A DNA stretch of 64,000 bases, taken from contig JAHFUM010000001.1 in NCBI GenBank assembly GCA_023265135.1, positions 251,632 to 315,631 on the forward strand, given 5' to 3'. Both the position numbers and the translations under genes were made by a program. Below the pieces are notes generated by a model. That model worked only from the letters and a program-made list of their open reading frames with translations. It made no database searches and was not told the origin of the DNA. This DNA comes from Nitrosarchaeum sp. (GTDB lineage Archaea > Thermoproteota > Nitrososphaeria > Nitrososphaerales > Nitrosopumilaceae). Within the stretch, counting starts at the first letter, position 1. Every line of letters starts with the position of its first letter. This document shows, piece after piece, positions 7,666-15,378 of this stretch.

Positions 7666-9192
7666 CTAGTGATGTGGGTTCTTTGCCTCATATGGCCAAT
7701 AGTATTTTCCACCTAAATTAAATGGATCATCAGTGTCAGCAATCTTTCCTTTACCAGAACTGTAAATCATGTTTATCAAAAATATCACCATGCTTGTACC
7801 AATAATCATGGCACCTACTGTTGCAATTTGGTTCATAGTAATCCATTCTGGGATTGGCGGATAATCATAAACTCTTCTTGGCATTCCATACAGACCAAGA
7901 ACATGTTGTGTAAAGAATACCATGACAGTTCCAATGAAAGACATTACAAAGTGTACTTGTCCCATTCTCTCATTATACATTCTTCCCGTTATGTATGGGA
8001 ACATGTAGTAGAGGAAACCTATTGAGCCAAATGCAATAGTACCCATCACAAATAGGTGGAAGTGACCAACTACCCAATAACTGTCGTGAGTTTGAAAGTC
8101 CAATGGCATTGCAGCGTTTACAACTCCACCTGCACCTGCTGAGAAGAATAATGCGATTCCTCCAACTGCCCACATCATTGGTGTTGCGAATTTTATTCTG
8201 CCATTCCACATAGTTGCAATAAAGTTAAAGACATGCATTGCAGATGCTGGTACTGCAGCTAGAGTTCCAATCATAAATACAGTTTTTTCAGTAAATGACA
8301 TTCCTGTAGCATACATGTGATGTGCCCAAGACGAGAAACTTACCATTGACAATAATACAAATGCAAAGATTCCAGAGCTATGACTAAAGATAGGTTTTCT
8401 TGAAAATCTTGGAATAATTTCATACATCATTCCAATTGCCGGAATTACCAGTACATACACCTCAGGATGGAATGTAAACCAGAACAAGTGTTGGTATGCA
8501 ATTGGATCACCGCCCATTGCAGGATTGAAGAATCCACTTACACCTAGTCTGTCAGTAAGCAACATCAAAAGTGCTGCTGCAAATGTTGGAATTGCAACTA
8601 GAACAATTAATGATGATGTCAAAAAGGACCAAGCCAACAATGGCACTTGACCCATTGACATATCTGGGTGTTTACATTTTAAGATTGTAACAATAAAGTT
8701 GATAGCACCTAGTACTGAGGAGACTCCTAAAATCTTTAGTCCAAATATCCACATGTCTGCTGCAGGACCTGGTGCACTGATAATAGAATAAGGTGGAGTT
8801 GCATACCAAGTAAAGTCAGCAAAGCCCAACCAAACTAGTGCAGCAGCTGGTGGAATCATCCAAAATGCTATTGCATTTAATTTTGGATATGCCATGTCTT
8901 TGTATCTTACCATAATTGGTATAAAGTAATTACCAACTGCAGATGCAAATGGTAACAAAAACAAGAAGATTAGTGTTGTTCCATGTACAGTAAACATTCT
9001 GTTAAACGTCATAGAATCTGCAATGATTTGTGATCCTGGATAGAACAGTTCTGCTCTAATTCCAAGAGCTAATGCACCACCCATAAAGAAGAACGTAAGA
9101 GATGTTAGGAGATACATTAAACCGACATCAGTATGATGAGTTGAAAACATTATTTGCCAAATTGGACGTGGCTTTTGTAACTCTAGAACCAT
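7666..9192 (-). CDS. coxA: heme-copper terminal oxidase subunit I
   Basis: 508 residues with about 12 transmembrane helices. Metal ligands are all present: low-spin heme His70 (F-T-V-H-G) and His379, high-spin heme His377 (G-H-F-H), and CuB ligands His242, His291 and His292. The H-P-E-V-Y motif (242-246) keeps the proton-relay Glu244 and the Tyr246 that cross-links to a CuB His. Asp99 matches the D-channel entry Asp. In the region of the K-channel Lys, the sequence reads V-P-A-S-A-M-H-V-F, with His320 where Lys is expected and apparently one extra residue. It reduces O2 to water at the end of respiration. Confidence 0.95.
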   Translation of the reverse strand: MVLELQKPRPIWQIMFSTHHTDVGLMYLLTSLTFFFMGGALALGIRAELFYPGSQIIADSMTFNRMFTVHGTTLIFLFLLPFASAVGNYFIPIMVRYKDMAYPKLNAIAFWMIPPAAALVWLGFADFTWYATPPYSIISAPGPAADMWIFGLKILGVSSVLGAINFIVTILKCKHPDMSMGQVPLLAWSFLTSSLIVLVAIPTFAAALLMLLTDRLGVSGFFNPAMGGDPIAYQHLFWFTFHPEVYVLVIPAIGMMYEIIPRFSRKPIFSHSSGIFAFVLLSMVSFSSWAHHMYATGMSFTEKTVFMIGTLAAVPASAMHVFNFIATMWNGRIKFATPMMWAVGGIALFFSAGAGGVVNAAMPLDFQTHDSYWVVGHFHLFVMGTIAFGSIGFLYYMFPYITGRMYNERMGQVHFVMSFIGTVMVFFTQHVLGLYGMPRRVYDYPPIPEWITMNQIATVGAMIIGTSMVIFLINMIYSSGKGKIADTDDPFNLGGKYYWPYEAKNPHH

Positions 9193-9235
9193 TAGTAACT
9201 CTCCTCACTTGATAGTCTGGATAAAAGAGTTGGTA

Positions 9236-9673
9236 TCAAGACTTCTTGTCAGCCTCCTCGATGTATAATGTACCACGCATGTTATAGTGAATTAATCCAC
9301 AATATTCTCTGCATTGGATAGCATGTTCACCAACTTCTTTTGGTGCAAACCATACTGTATTGATTCTTCCAGGTACAGCATCTAACAATACAACATAGTC
9401 ATGAATGTTAAATGCATGATCAACATCTTTTGAAGTTATTTCAAATTTGTAAGCTTTGCCAACTTTAACGTGTAGTTCGCCGATTTCTTTTGTTCCATCC
9501 TCATGCTCAAATGTCCAGAACCATTGCTGTCCTGTCACTTTGATAACTTCGGCATCTGCTGGAATATGTTCAACTAATCTTTCTGCATTCCATGCTTCTG
9601 AACCTACCCAAACCATCAAAGCTATGACAACGCCTATGTATATCCATTCAGGCCAGTTAGAATGATGTCCCAT
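9236..9673 (-). CDS. coxB: terminal oxidase subunit II, CuA domain with its own membrane anchor
   Basis: 145 residues. A transmembrane helix spans about 8-25, followed by the cupredoxin fold with a complete CuA site: His86, Cys121, Glu123, Cys125, His129 and Met132 (C-x3-C-x3-H-x2-M). Q-W-F-W-T-F (50-55) is the aromatic electron-entry patch. The frame extends eight codons further to an ATG at 9697, but the ATG at 9671-9673 follows the preceding stop by one base and has a GGAAGGAG purine tract about 8-15 bases upstream, so coupled initiation there is preferred. Together with the next gene upstream it makes a two-piece subunit II. Confidence 0.88.
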   Translation of the reverse strand: MGHHSNWPEWIYIGVVIALMVWVGSEAWNAERLVEHIPADAEVIKVTGQQWFWTFEHEDGTKEIGELHVKVGKAYKFEITSKDVDHAFNIHDYVVLLDAVPGRINTVWFAPKEVGEHAIQCREYCGLIHYNMRGTLYIEEADKKS

Positions 9674-9674
9674 T

Positions 9675-9938
9675 CTACCATACTCCTTCCTTTTCATATG
9701 GAGTTGGAGTTGCTTTTGGATTAGATTCTCTGAATCTCCAACATAACCAAATCATAGTTCCAGATACTACTGCACCAACTGTAAATGCAACAGTCATCAT
9801 TCTATAAAATAAATTCCAAATTATTACTCTACGATCAACATATGTTCCAGGTTCATCACCGGCAGCAAATGCAAAATGTACTGCTGGAATTATTACCAGT
9901 ATTGCCAATACTAAGAATAAACCAAGTATACTCTTCAT
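9675..9938 (-). CDS. small membrane protein resembling the transmembrane part of oxidase subunit II
   Basis: 87 residues: a signal-like hydrophobic segment (5-25), a short exposed stretch D-E-P-G-T-Y-V-D-R-R, a second transmembrane helix (about 45-65) and a polar tail (F-R-E-S-N-P-K-A-T-P-T-P-Y-E). This is the layout of the N-terminal transmembrane domain of COX II, here encoded as a separate gene immediately before the CuA gene. It is first in the oxidase operon and probably inserts in the complex. Assignment rests on layout and context, not on catalytic residues. Confidence 0.75.
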   Translation of the reverse strand: MKSILGLFLVLAILVIIPAVHFAFAAGDEPGTYVDRRVIIWNLFYRMMTVAFTVGAVVSGTMIWLCWRFRESNPKATPTPYEKEGVW

Positions 9939-9994
9939 TAGCGGTTGAGAAACGTGACCTATAATTTCTATTTAAGGGTTTTCAAGATTATTAT

Positions 9995-10618
9995 CTACCA
10001 ATCTTGATTAAAACGGGACGGATCCATTACATTTAGTCCGGAAATTGAAAATTTACGTTTGTGTTCTCTAAAGATGTTTAGAGATGCATTTGCGATAATT
10101 AATTCAAAGAGATTCGTTGGGGTAAGATCTACTACTGTAGATAGCATTGCTTTGATTGGGTCCATGTGAGTTACAAGCACGACGTTCTGATCAGGATGAT
10201 TTTCAATGACATGATCTACAATGCCTAATACACGTTTTTTTACTTCAGAAAAAGTCTCAACACCATTATGAGCAATTTCTAACTCACCATTATAGAATTT
10301 CATAAAAACATTACCGTGACTGGTAAATATTTCATCATATGGCACGCCAGTAAATTTTCCCATGTCAAGCTCAATTAGTCTGTCATCAATTGTTACATCA
10401 AGGGAATTGTGTTTGCCAACAATTTCTGCCGTATGTTTTGCTCTTTCAATAGGACTTGAATAAATTGCAGCAATATTCATGTGTTCTAAGAATTTAGCTG
10501 CCTTTTCTGCCTGATCAATTCCTTTTTCAGTTAATGGTATACCTGGAGTTCTACCAGTTAGAATTCTTTCAAGGTTATTTTTTGCCTGACCATGTCTCAG
10601 AAAAATAATTGAGCCCAA
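9995..10618 (-). CDS. histidine phosphatase (phosphoglycerate mutase-like)
   Basis: 207 residues. The catalytic L-R-H-G motif (Arg8, His9, Gly10), S-S-P-I-E-R-A (54-60) with the second Arg, an acidic residue in L-I-E-L-D-M-G (81-87) and the second His in V-L-V-T-H-M-D (His151) identify branch 1 of the histidine phosphatase superfamily. The chemistry is phosphoryl transfer through a phospho-His. It could be a cofactor-dependent mutase, a sugar-phosphate phosphatase or an alpha-ribazole phosphatase (cobC-like); the sequence does not decide. It is divergent from npdG. Confidence 0.85.
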   Translation of the reverse strand: MGSIIFLRHGQAKNNLERILTGRTPGIPLTEKGIDQAEKAAKFLEHMNIAAIYSSPIERAKHTAEIVGKHNSLDVTIDDRLIELDMGKFTGVPYDEIFTSHGNVFMKFYNGELEIAHNGVETFSEVKKRVLGIVDHVIENHPDQNVVLVTHMDPIKAMLSTVVDLTPTNLFELIIANASLNIFREHKRKFSISGLNVMDPSRFNQDW

Positions 10619-10668
10619 TCTGATCGAATGTCAAATAAAGATAATAATAAGATTCTCAGGATAATATC

Positions 10669-11340
10669 ATGAAAATTGGAATTATTGGTGGAACTGGTGG
10701 AATGGGAAAAGGCTTTGCACTTAGATGGTCACAAAATCACAATGTAATAGTTGGCTCTAGAGATGCTGCAAGGGCATCAGAGTCTGCAAAAGAATACACA
10801 AATTTTGCAAAAGAATCATTTGGACAAATTAATGGAACAATTACAGGAAACGACAATGTTTCAGTTGCCAAAGATAGTGATGTTTTGATTTTGTCAATTC
10901 CCTATGAGAATATCGATGCAGTATGCTCTGAAATTTTACCTGTAGTCAAAGACAGTTGTGTTGTTGTATCACCAATTGTTCCAATGGTAAAAACAGATGT
11001 GGGTTTTGAATTCATTCCAATTAAAGAAAAAAAGCCATTCTCATATCAACTAGTTTTAAAATACATGAAAAACAAAACAAAACTTGTTTCTGCATTTCAT
11101 GTGATCTCTGAAAAGAAACTTGTCAATCCTACAATGGTACTTGATTATGATATCTTTGTATGCGGTGATGACAAAGACGCAATTGATGTGGTAAATGGAT
11201 TAATCAATGAAATTAAAGGATTAAGACCCATTTACTTGGGACCAGGAGAATTATCATATCTTGCAGAAATTTCAACTCCATTGTTGCTAAATGCAATGAT
11301 TAGAAACAAGATAAAAAATCCAGGCATCAAAATTATTTAA
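10669..11340 (+). CDS. npdG: F420-dependent NADP reductase
   Basis: 223 residues. An N-terminal Rossmann motif G-I-I-G-G-T-G-G-M-G (4-13), then V-G-S-R-D (NADP phosphate binding), L-S-I-P-Y-E-N-I-D, and a C-terminal half with S-A-F-H-V-I-S and the L-G-P-G-E-L segment typical of NpdG/Fno. It moves hydride between reduced F420 and NADP+. Thaumarchaea are known to make F420, and the PPOX-type gene two genes downstream may also use it. The gene starts 50 bp from the divergent phosphatase gene. Confidence 0.88.
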   Translation: MKIGIIGGTGGMGKGFALRWSQNHNVIVGSRDAARASESAKEYTNFAKESFGQINGTITGNDNVSVAKDSDVLILSIPYENIDAVCSEILPVVKDSCVVVSPIVPMVKTDVGFEFIPIKEKKPFSYQLVLKYMKNKTKLVSAFHVISEKKLVNPTMVLDYDIFVCGDDKDAIDVVNGLINEIKGLRPIYLGPGELSYLAEISTPLLLNAMIRNKIKNPGIKII

Positions 11341-11351
11341 TTTTGCTGGTC

Positions 11352-11585
11352 ATGAGCCACGAATATTATAGACGGGGAAGAAATTGGTATACTGCCATTG
11401 GCTCACTCTTTCTAATTATGGCAGGAATTGTTCTTGTAAGACAGTTAATTCTTTGGGGTCCAGAATTTGTAGAGGACTTTATTGTAAATTCAGAATTCAC
11501 TAATGAGAAAATATCAATAGGCATGATTGGATTTGGTGTTTTTATGATACTGTTGGGATTTAGAAAACATGAACCGCAGAGATGA
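11352..11585 (+). CDS. small membrane protein, two transmembrane helices (77 aa)
   Basis: An ATG at 11352 is preferred over a TTG nine bases upstream. The protein has a basic N-terminus (Y-Y-R-R-G-R-N-W-Y), a helix at about 14-31, a polar loop of about 25 residues, and a second helix at about 53-70 ending in R-K-H-E-P-Q-R. Its 3' end overlaps the next gene by 17 bp, and it begins 11 bp after npdG, so the three genes are probably one operon. No family recognised. Confidence 0.65.
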   Translation: MSHEYYRRGRNWYTAIGSLFLIMAGIVLVRQLILWGPEFVEDFIVNSEFTNEKISIGMIGFGVFMILLGFRKHEPQR

Positions 11586-11967
11586 ATTTTTAAAAACTCA
11601 GAAAATTTTACATCTTACTACGATAGGAAATAACAAAACTCCGCACATAGTACCTGTCTGGTACATGTATAGCTTGAAAAAAATTTACATCGGCACAAAC
11701 ACCAGAACACAAAAGGCAAAAAATGTAAAGAAAAACAACAAAGTCGCATTTTGTGTAGATGTTGGAGTCAACTCTCCAATATATGGTGTGATGGGTCAGG
11801 GAAATGCAAATATTATTTTAGAAAATAGCAAAGTAAAACAAATTGCAAAAAAAATTCTCTCAAGATATTTCAAAAGCATGCAAAACAAATCTGCAATAGA
11901 GTTACTAGATGATACAAATTGCATTATAGAAATAATTCCAGAAAAATTGTCAGTTTGGAGTTATTGA
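11569..11967 (+). CDS. PPOX-class flavin/F420-binding protein
   Basis: 132 residues with the split-barrel fold of the pyridoxamine 5'-phosphate oxidase family: a start helix, then H-L-T-T-I-G-N-N-K-T-P-H-I-V-P-V-W-Y (the first two strands), T-R-T-Q-K-A-K-N-V (phosphate-binding region) and V-A-F-C-V-D. Members of this size use FMN, F420 or heme. Location downstream of npdG makes F420 plausible. It overlaps the preceding membrane-protein gene by 17 bp and is convergent with the aminotransferase gene (7 bp overlap). Confidence 0.75.
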   Translation: MNRRDEFLKTQKILHLTTIGNNKTPHIVPVWYMYSLKKIYIGTNTRTQKAKNVKKNNKVAFCVDVGVNSPIYGVMGQGNANIILENSKVKQIAKKILSRYFKSMQNKSAIELLDDTNCIIEIIPEKLSVWSY

Positions 11968-13136
11968 CTGACAAACTCTTCTATTTTGTTCATTGCTGAA
12001 TCTAAAACTTCGAGACTAGGCAGATACACCAATCTGAAATGTCCACTGCCGTATTTTTCTCCAAATCCTGAACCGTGCACTGTCAGAACTCCTTTTGATT
12101 CTAGCAGTTTTTGGACAAATTCTTTATCAGTTCCAAATCTATTATCTTCAATTTTTGGAAAAGCATAGAATGCGCCTTTAGGATTTGGACAAGACAGTCC
12201 AGGCATTGAGTTTAGTCGTTTTACAACCAAGTCTCTTCGCTTTTTTAATTCAGATACAAACTCGGTGATGTATCCTTGGGGTCCTCGTAGTGATTCTAGT
12301 GCTCCATATTGAACTGGAAGATTTGTAGCAATTCTTACTCTGGCAAGTTTTGGAAGATTTTCTCGTAATGCATCAAGTTTTGAGGATTGGTTAAATGCAA
12401 TGTATCCAATTCGCCATCCAGACATCAGATGAACCTTAGAAAATCCATTAAGAACAATAACCGGTGAATCTCCTGCAACTTTACCAATTCCTACAAATTT
12501 TTGATCAAAAGTAATTTGATCATAAATTTCATCGCAGATTATGTAGAGGTTGTGCTGATTTGCAAGTTCAACTAATTTTTTCAGTGATGATTCATTAAAT
12601 ACAACACCAGTAGGATTATTGGGACTAATCAAACAAATGGCAATAGTTTTTGAAGTAATCTTTGATTTAATATCATCAATGTCAGGAGTAGAATTATCCA
12701 AATCAACTGCAAATTCTACAGGAATTCCACCATGTAGTCTGACGTAAGAGGCATATGGTGGATAGTATGGTCCAGGTAATAGTACTTCGTCACCTTCCTC
12801 AACAATTGATGAAATAACCATGTCGAGTCCTTCAGAAACACCATTTGTAATTAGAATATCATCTGCTGAAATTGATAGTCCTTTGACATTTTCTTTTTTT
12901 GCAATTTCTACTCGTAATTCTTTGAGACCTTCTGATGCAGAGTAATAGTTTTCTCCTTTACGTATTGCATTGATCATTGCCTCTTTTACATTATCAGGAG
13001 GTTGAAAACCAAATTGAACAGGATCACCAATGTTGAGATAATCAACTTTCATTCCCTTCTGTTCAACTTTTCTTGCAGCTAAAACAATATCTCTGATTGC
13101 GTATTCAACGCCAGCTACTTTCTTAGATATTTTCAA
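11961..13136 (-). CDS. class I/II aminotransferase, alanine-type
   Basis: 391 residues from a TTG at 13136. Class I fold with PLP lysine in N-G-F-S-K-V-H (Lys234), L-I-S-P-N-N-P-T-G (170-178), I-C-D-E-I-Y (Asp202 and Tyr205) and S-G-W-R-I-G-Y (239-245), the Arg binding the substrate carboxylate. Sequence style fits the alanine/glutamate-pyruvate aminotransferase group, though aspartate or another substrate is possible. A GTG at 13191-13193 gives a 410-residue version, but that codon lies inside a tRNA gene on the other strand, so the internal TTG is preferred. Confidence 0.85.
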   Translation of the reverse strand: MKISKKVAGVEYAIRDIVLAARKVEQKGMKVDYLNIGDPVQFGFQPPDNVKEAMINAIRKGENYYSASEGLKELRVEIAKKENVKGLSISADDILITNGVSEGLDMVISSIVEEGDEVLLPGPYYPPYASYVRLHGGIPVEFAVDLDNSTPDIDDIKSKITSKTIAICLISPNNPTGVVFNESSLKKLVELANQHNLYIICDEIYDQITFDQKFVGIGKVAGDSPVIVLNGFSKVHLMSGWRIGYIAFNQSSKLDALRENLPKLARVRIATNLPVQYGALESLRGPQGYITEFVSELKKRRDLVVKRLNSMPGLSCPNPKGAFYAFPKIEDNRFGTDKEFVQKLLESKGVLTVHGSGFGEKYGSGHFRLVYLPSLEVLDSAMNKIEEFVSQ

Positions 13137-13180
13137 AGTATCTAGACAGATATTTAGGCCTGTTAAATTCTTACTTGTTT

Positions 13181-13255
13181 GGACTCGTTGCACAGTCTGG
13201 ATAGTGCGAGCGGCTTCGAACCGCTAGGTCGAGGGATCGAAGCCCTCCGAGCCCT
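13181..13255 (+). tRNA. tRNA-Arg(TCG), with two unusual positions
   Basis: Cloverleaf: acceptor GGACTCG/CGAGCCC, D-arm GCAC/GTGC, anticodon stem AGCGG/CCGCT with loop CTTCGAA (anticodon TCG), variable loop AGGTC, T-arm GAGGG/CCCTC with loop ATCGAAG, discriminator T. It should decode CGA and perhaps other CGN codons. Two deviations: base pair 3-70 is A-C, and position 54 of the T-loop is A where T is nearly invariant. It lies between divergent protein genes whose longest frames run into it. Confidence 0.88.
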
Positions 13256-13298
13256 CTTAGATTATTTTATTAATCAAGCAATTCCTTTACTAGATGAA

Positions 13299-13790
13299 TT
13301 GAAGATTTCTCTATTCAAAATAGGTTTGTTGCTAAGCGCAATTGGAATGATTTGGATATCTCTTGTTTTCCTCCAAGGAGACAGAATATCTGAAGAAATT
13401 GCGTTAAAATCAGATAGTTCGTATAATGTAGAGATGATCTTTAAAGGAAAAGGTATTGGATACTACAAAGTATTCATACCAGAATTTAGCCGTAATCATG
13501 TGTTTGTTCAGATTTTAGATAATAATCAAAATGTAATATCTGAGGAAAACATTCAAACAAAGTTGTCTGTTGGTTATTTTGATTTTGATAAAAGCGGAAC
13601 ATATTATGTAAAGATAACAAATCCTACTGAAAATCAAATAAATCTGCAAGTAGAGCTTGGTGATGCAAATTCTATTACCATGATACCTCCAGGTGTGATG
13701 ATATTGGTGGGTGCAGTAATGATTATTGTATCAGCGTACTTTAAATTAAAAAATTACAGGATAGAGCAGCCAGAAGCAAATATCTTGTAG
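13299..13790 (+). CDS. membrane protein with two transmembrane helices and an external beta domain
   Basis: About 163 residues from a TTG at 13299 (residues M-K-I-S-L-F-K-I-G-L-L-L). A first helix at about 5-25 is followed by a beta-rich domain of roughly 105 residues with alternating strands (F-V-Q-I-L-D-N-N-Q, T-Y-Y-V-K-I-T-N-P), a second helix near 133-153 and a short cytoplasmic tail. The frame is open back to 13179, but that would read through tRNA-Arg. The 3' end overlaps the convergent gene by 37 bp. The fold suggests an extracytoplasmic binding or assembly role; family unknown. Confidence 0.65.
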   Translation: MKISLFKIGLLLSAIGMIWISLVFLQGDRISEEIALKSDSSYNVEMIFKGKGIGYYKVFIPEFSRNHVFVQILDNNQNVISEENIQTKLSVGYFDFDKSGTYYVKITNPTENQINLQVELGDANSITMIPPGVMILVGAVMIIVSAYFKLKNYRIEQPEANIL

Positions 13791-14347
13791 ACTGGAAGAC
13801 ATTGTATTGTATTTCCAAATATCAAAACTAGATTAAAGACAAGCCAGGTTGTAAAAAACAGAAATGAAATAATTGAGAAAGGAAGAAACACTTTGAGTTT
13901 TGTCTTTTCCAGATTTTTTAATATCAAAAATCCACCCAATGCAGATAAGACTAGACCAAATTCCAATGGTTGATGCGACCAAGAGATCAAACCATCAATT
14001 CCAAAGACATCATGTGAGATAGAATCAGCATAGCCTGCAACTATCTGTATTAAAGAGCCAGTGATTACCAGAATGATTCCTTTCTTTAGAGAATTTTTTG
14101 TAGATTTTTTGAGTAAAAGAATTGTTCCAATTATTGCAGCACAAGTAGTTATTGAAACTCCAGTGTAAACTACAATGTGGGGCATACTCCAAAATAGTTC
14201 AGGTCTTTTTTGAAGATGAGATATTGCATCCCAAAAACCAGCAGAAACTACTACAAATGGTCCAACTACTGCAAGAATTGAAACTAGAGATACAAGTGTA
14301 CTAGTTTTTGCAAGTGAAGAATTGGAGAATTTTTGGACTAGTCTCAT
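13754..14347 (-). CDS. polytopic membrane protein with conserved-looking histidines
   Basis: 197 residues with about five transmembrane helices. Polar features inside or next to the helices include S-H-L-Q-K-R-P near 44, M-P-H-I near 56, S-H-D-V-F-G near 111 and S-W-S-H-Q-P-L-E near 122-129, so several His residues may bind a metal or heme. The start is an ATG at 14347. The gene ends inside the convergent membrane-protein gene (37 bp overlap). No family was recognised. Confidence 0.6.
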   Translation of the reverse strand: MRLVQKFSNSSLAKTSTLVSLVSILAVVGPFVVVSAGFWDAISHLQKRPELFWSMPHIVVYTGVSITTCAAIIGTILLLKKSTKNSLKKGIILVITGSLIQIVAGYADSISHDVFGIDGLISWSHQPLEFGLVLSALGGFLILKNLEKTKLKVFLPFSIISFLFFTTWLVFNLVLIFGNTIQCLPVYKIFASGCSIL

Positions 14348-14464
14348 TTTGTTTCCTTGATGATTGCTTTATTTGAAGTGTCGTAAACTTAACAAACAAA
14401 AAAATTCAACATTATGGGTAATTTTGAGAATTAACTATATTAGAACAAATGAATCAGAAATGTC

Positions 14465-14704
14465 ATGACTCCTGGAATAGGTCTGATGAAAAGGAGACTG
14501 GAAAAAGAAAAAGATGCTATTGCTTTAGCTGTTTCAGGTATTGCAAAAAAATACGACATTATCCCAGAAAACATCAAGACACTGGAGACAAAATATGATG
14601 ATGATTCAGGAGATTGGTATGTTGCACTCGGTTGGAATGAGAAAAAAGCCATTATTCAGATGGATTCGGTGTTAGGAACAATAACAGAAATTAAAGAAAT
14701 TTAA
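14465..14704 (+). CDS. small soluble protein, PepSY-like fold possible (79 aa)
   Basis: 79 residues, charged and soluble. An N-terminal amphipathic helix (residues 8-30) precedes a strand-rich half with G-D-W-Y-V-A-L-G-W and K-A-I-I-Q-M-D-S-V-L-G-T-I-T-E-I. The ending, strands flanking V-L-G-T-I-T-E, resembles PepSY-type domains, which are often inhibitory or chaperone-like, but the match is weak. It is followed 25 bp later by an SDR gene on the same strand and may be co-transcribed. Confidence 0.55.
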   Translation: MTPGIGLMKRRLEKEKDAIALAVSGIAKKYDIIPENIKTLETKYDDDSGDWYVALGWNEKKAIIQMDSVLGTITEIKEI

Positions 14705-14729
14705 TTACATAATAATTTCTCATATCAAT

Positions 14730-15377
14730 ATGACTAGAGCAATTGTCCTTGGTGGTTCCAGGGGTATGGGCAAAGCAATCTCAGAGTCACTAAAATCAAT
14801 AGGAATGGATGTCTTTGCGGCATCAAAAAATGATATAGATACATCAAATTTGGAGAGTGTGAAAAAATTTGTTCAAATTCACAATCAGACAGATGTACTG
14901 ATACTTAACACGGGTGGACCTCCAACCAAGGAATTTTCAAAAATTACAGAAGAAGAATGGAATAGATATCACAATCAGTTGTTTTTGGGGTTTTGTTTGA
15001 TTTTGCAAAATATCAAAATTAATGTTGGTGGATACATATTTTTGATAAGCTCAAGCGTTATCAAAGAACCAAATTCAAAATTAATAATATCGTCTGCGTA
15101 TCGTGCAGCATTTAGTGAAGTCTTTAAAATTCTAAGCAAAGACTATGCTGCAAAAAACATTAGCTGCATCAACATTGCACCAGGATTGATCAATACAGAT
15201 AGAACCAAAGAGGTGATAGAAAACATTGAAGAGTACAAAAAATCATTACCTATGAAAAGACTTGGCGAACCAGAAGAGATTGGAAACTTTGTCAAAGCTA
15301 TAATTGAAAACAAGATAAAGTATCTTTCAGGTGTTGTGATTAATTTTGACGGTGCAAGTTCGAATTATATTTTTTAA
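14730..15377 (+). CDS. short-chain dehydrogenase/reductase-like protein, catalytic residues altered
   Basis: 215 residues. The NAD(P)-binding G-G-S-R-G-M-G (8-14), N-T-G-G-P-P (60-65) and I-A-P-G-L-I-N-T-D (150-158) mark an SDR. The usual Y-x-x-x-K pair is absent: the aligned segment is I-S-S-A-Y-R-A-A-F, putting Arg where Lys is expected and Ser where Tyr is expected. The upstream Ser (S-S-S) is kept. Similar SDRs with N-T-G-G-P-P and R-A-A are often listed as 3-oxoacyl-ACP reductase-like. Activity is doubtful. It converges with the MIP18-like gene, separated by one base. Confidence 0.8.
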   Translation: MTRAIVLGGSRGMGKAISESLKSIGMDVFAASKNDIDTSNLESVKKFVQIHNQTDVLILNTGGPPTKEFSKITEEEWNRYHNQLFLGFCLILQNIKINVGGYIFLISSSVIKEPNSKLIISSAYRAAFSEVFKILSKDYAAKNISCINIAPGLINTDRTKEVIENIEEYKKSLPMKRLGEPEEIGNFVKAIIENKIKYLSGVVINFDGASSNYIF

Positions 15378-15378
15378 A

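Noticed and set aside
13137-13193. GTG start of the aminotransferase at 13193
   Set aside because: This codon and the following ones lie in or next to the tRNA-Arg gene. The family fold starts further in.
13179-13298. Start of the rightward membrane protein at 13179
   Set aside because: The first 40 codons read through the tRNA-Arg gene. A TTG at 13299 gives a clean transmembrane start.
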